From Paracoccaceae bacterium (GTDB lineage: Bacteria; Pseudomonadota; Alphaproteobacteria; Rhodobacterales; Rhodobacteraceae), in assembly GCA_002708925.1 (NCBI GenBank), contig PAPN01000006.1, positions 1 to 40,218 on the forward strand: a DNA stretch of 40,218 bases, written 5' to 3'. Below the pieces are notes generated by a model. That model did not search any database. It saw only the letters and a list, made by a program, of their open reading frames with translations, and had not been told where the DNA came from. The position numbers and the translations under genes were made by a program. This document shows positions 39,676 to 40,218 of the stretch, piece after piece. The stretch's first letter is position 1. Each line of letters starts with the position of its first letter.

Positions 39676-39921
39676 TCAGCCCCCGGTCATGGGCGGGAAA
39701 AACGCCACTTCGCGCACGCCCTCCAGCGGGGCGTCGAATTCGGACAGTTCCTGATCCAGCGCCACCCTGAGCGCGCCAAGATCGGCAAAGGCCGCCGCAT
39801 AGCGCGGTTCACGCGCGCGCAGCTCGGCCACCAGATCGTTCACCGTGGCCGCGCTGGTCTGCACCGTTTCGCGCGGCAGGCCGATGCGTTCACGCACCCA
39901 GGCGAAATACAAGACATCCAT
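39676..39921 (-). CDS. moaD: Molybdopterin synthase sulfur carrier subunit
   Basis: An 81-residue ubiquitin-fold protein whose C-terminal Gly-Gly (FFPPMTGG) is adenylated and then thiocarboxylated to carry sulfur for MoaE. MDVLYFAWVRERIGLP is the typical N-terminus. I chose the ATG at 39919-39921, which overlaps the pgsA stop codon (TGATG), over a GTG one codon earlier. Confidence 0.94.
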   Translation of the reverse strand: MDVLYFAWVRERIGLPRETVQTSAATVNDLVAELRAREPRYAAAFADLGALRVALDQELSEFDAPLEGVREVAFFPPMTGG

Positions 39922-40218
39922 CACGCGTCATCCTTTAGAAAGGGCAGCGCCTTGCGGAAATATTCCCAGCCCGTCACCACCGTCAGCACCGCCGCCAGCC
40001 AGAGCAAAACCAGCCCCGCATAGCCGCTGTACATCATGCCCTGCATTTTCCAGCGCAGCCCGTGCAGGTCTTCTTCGTGCCCGTCCAGAATATCCGCAAC
40101 CAGCGCTTCGTCCATGCCGTAGATGGACATGCCCAGATAATGTTCGAACACGCCTTGCAGGAACAAAATCGCGATCGCCACCATCTGAAAGGTCGTCTTC
40201 CACTTGGCCAGTTTCGTC
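39921..40218 (-). CDS. pgsA: Phosphatidylglycerophosphate synthase, C-terminal part (partial)
   Basis: The gene enters from the right edge and its last 98 codons are in the window, read from base 40217. The peptide begins TKLAKWKTTFQMVAIAILFL, the segment after the CDP-alcohol phosphotransferase motif in CDP-diacylglycerol-glycerol-3-phosphate 3-phosphatidyltransferases, and ends with a membrane helix (YAGLVLLWLAAVLTVVTGW) and a short EYFRKALPFL tail. A central hydrophilic loop (EALVADILDGHEEDLHGLRW) is longer than I expect for E. coli PgsA. The aspartate motif is outside the window. It overlaps moaD and heads the moaD-moaE transcript. Confidence 0.88.
   Translation of the reverse strand, partial: TKLAKWKTTFQMVAIAILFLQGVFEHYLGMSIYGMDEALVADILDGHEEDLHGLRWKMQGMMYSGYAGLVLLWLAAVLTVVTGWEYFRKALPFLKDDA

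Noticed and set aside
1..40218. CRISPR arrays, tRNA genes, rRNA, insertion sequences or prophage genes
   Set aside because: No regularly spaced repeats, cloverleaf-like intergenic segments, transposase motifs or phage structural genes were seen. Nearly all intergenic gaps are under 150 bases. A tRNA scan would be decisive but could not be run.

Overview
The window is about 40 kb of gene-dense, GC-rich chromosome, most likely from an alphaproteobacterium of the Rhodobacteraceae (Roseobacter/Paracoccus-type). This rests on protein style and gene content: a PHB-type acetoacetyl-CoA reductase, an aa3 cytochrome oxidase subunit IV of the short alphaproteobacterial kind, DUF465, DUF2007 and DUF6173 proteins, a DmdC-like acyl-CoA dehydrogenase, proteobacterial GshA, and ubiquinone genes (long-chain polyprenyl synthase, UbiA, ETF-ubiquinone oxidoreductase). 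The species cannot be named from the sequence. I saw no rRNA, tRNA, insertion sequence, prophage or CRISPR array. This is core-type chromosome, not an island.

Layout. 1-2.4 kb: end of a PHB acetoacetyl-CoA reductase with its terminator, a 53-codon gene divergent from a GcvA-type LysR regulator, and an EamA exporter coupled to that regulator. 2.4-9.0 kb: DUF465, tRNA methyltransferase TrmN6 with DUF2007, a long-chain polyprenyl diphosphate synthase, IspE coupled to a secreted TPR protein, and ETF-QO. Precursor supply (IspE), quinone tail (polyprenyl synthase) and a quinone-reducing enzyme (ETF-QO) therefore sit together. 9.2-14.3 kb: SoxR with a divergent VOC gene behind a 19-bp-spacer promoter, greA with a hairpin leader, an unknown membrane protein, a GNAT enzyme, AzlCD, a lipoprotein with a possible permuted papain-like fold, and cytochrome oxidase subunit IV. 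14.4-20.2 kb: acyl-CoA dehydrogenase/MBL hydrolase/DUF6173 operon, Sua5/TsaC, YqgE and a free-standing DsbD-N-like periplasmic protein. 20.2-27.1 kb, minus strand: UDG-LysE-MoaB, then a membrane fusion protein and RND transporter pair.

27.2-32.1 kb is the most unusual block: pyrB, a tail-anchored unknown, three small PH-like membrane proteins, a dihydroorotase homologue lacking most metal ligands, and plsY. All are joined by 1-8-nt overlaps behind one good promoter. It looks like an aspartate transcarbamoylase/pseudo-dihydroorotase operon that has taken in a set of undescribed membrane proteins and a phospholipid acyltransferase. 32.3-35.9 kb, minus strand: rsmE, a phosphotransferase, an unknown membrane protein and gshA. 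35.9-40.2 kb: ubiA almost abutting rsmE, an OmpA-family protein with BON-like repeats coupled to a small coiled-coil membrane protein, then moaE/moaD and the end of pgsA on the minus strand.

The strongest points for follow-up are the pyrB/PH-protein/pseudo-pyrC operon, a family-4-like uracil-DNA glycosylase without the Fe-S cysteines, the BON-OmpA pair, the lipoprotein with an ordered His/Cys pair, and several regulatory sites (SoxR-type promoter, CRP-like palindrome, greA leader hairpin, a palindromic dispersed repeat).
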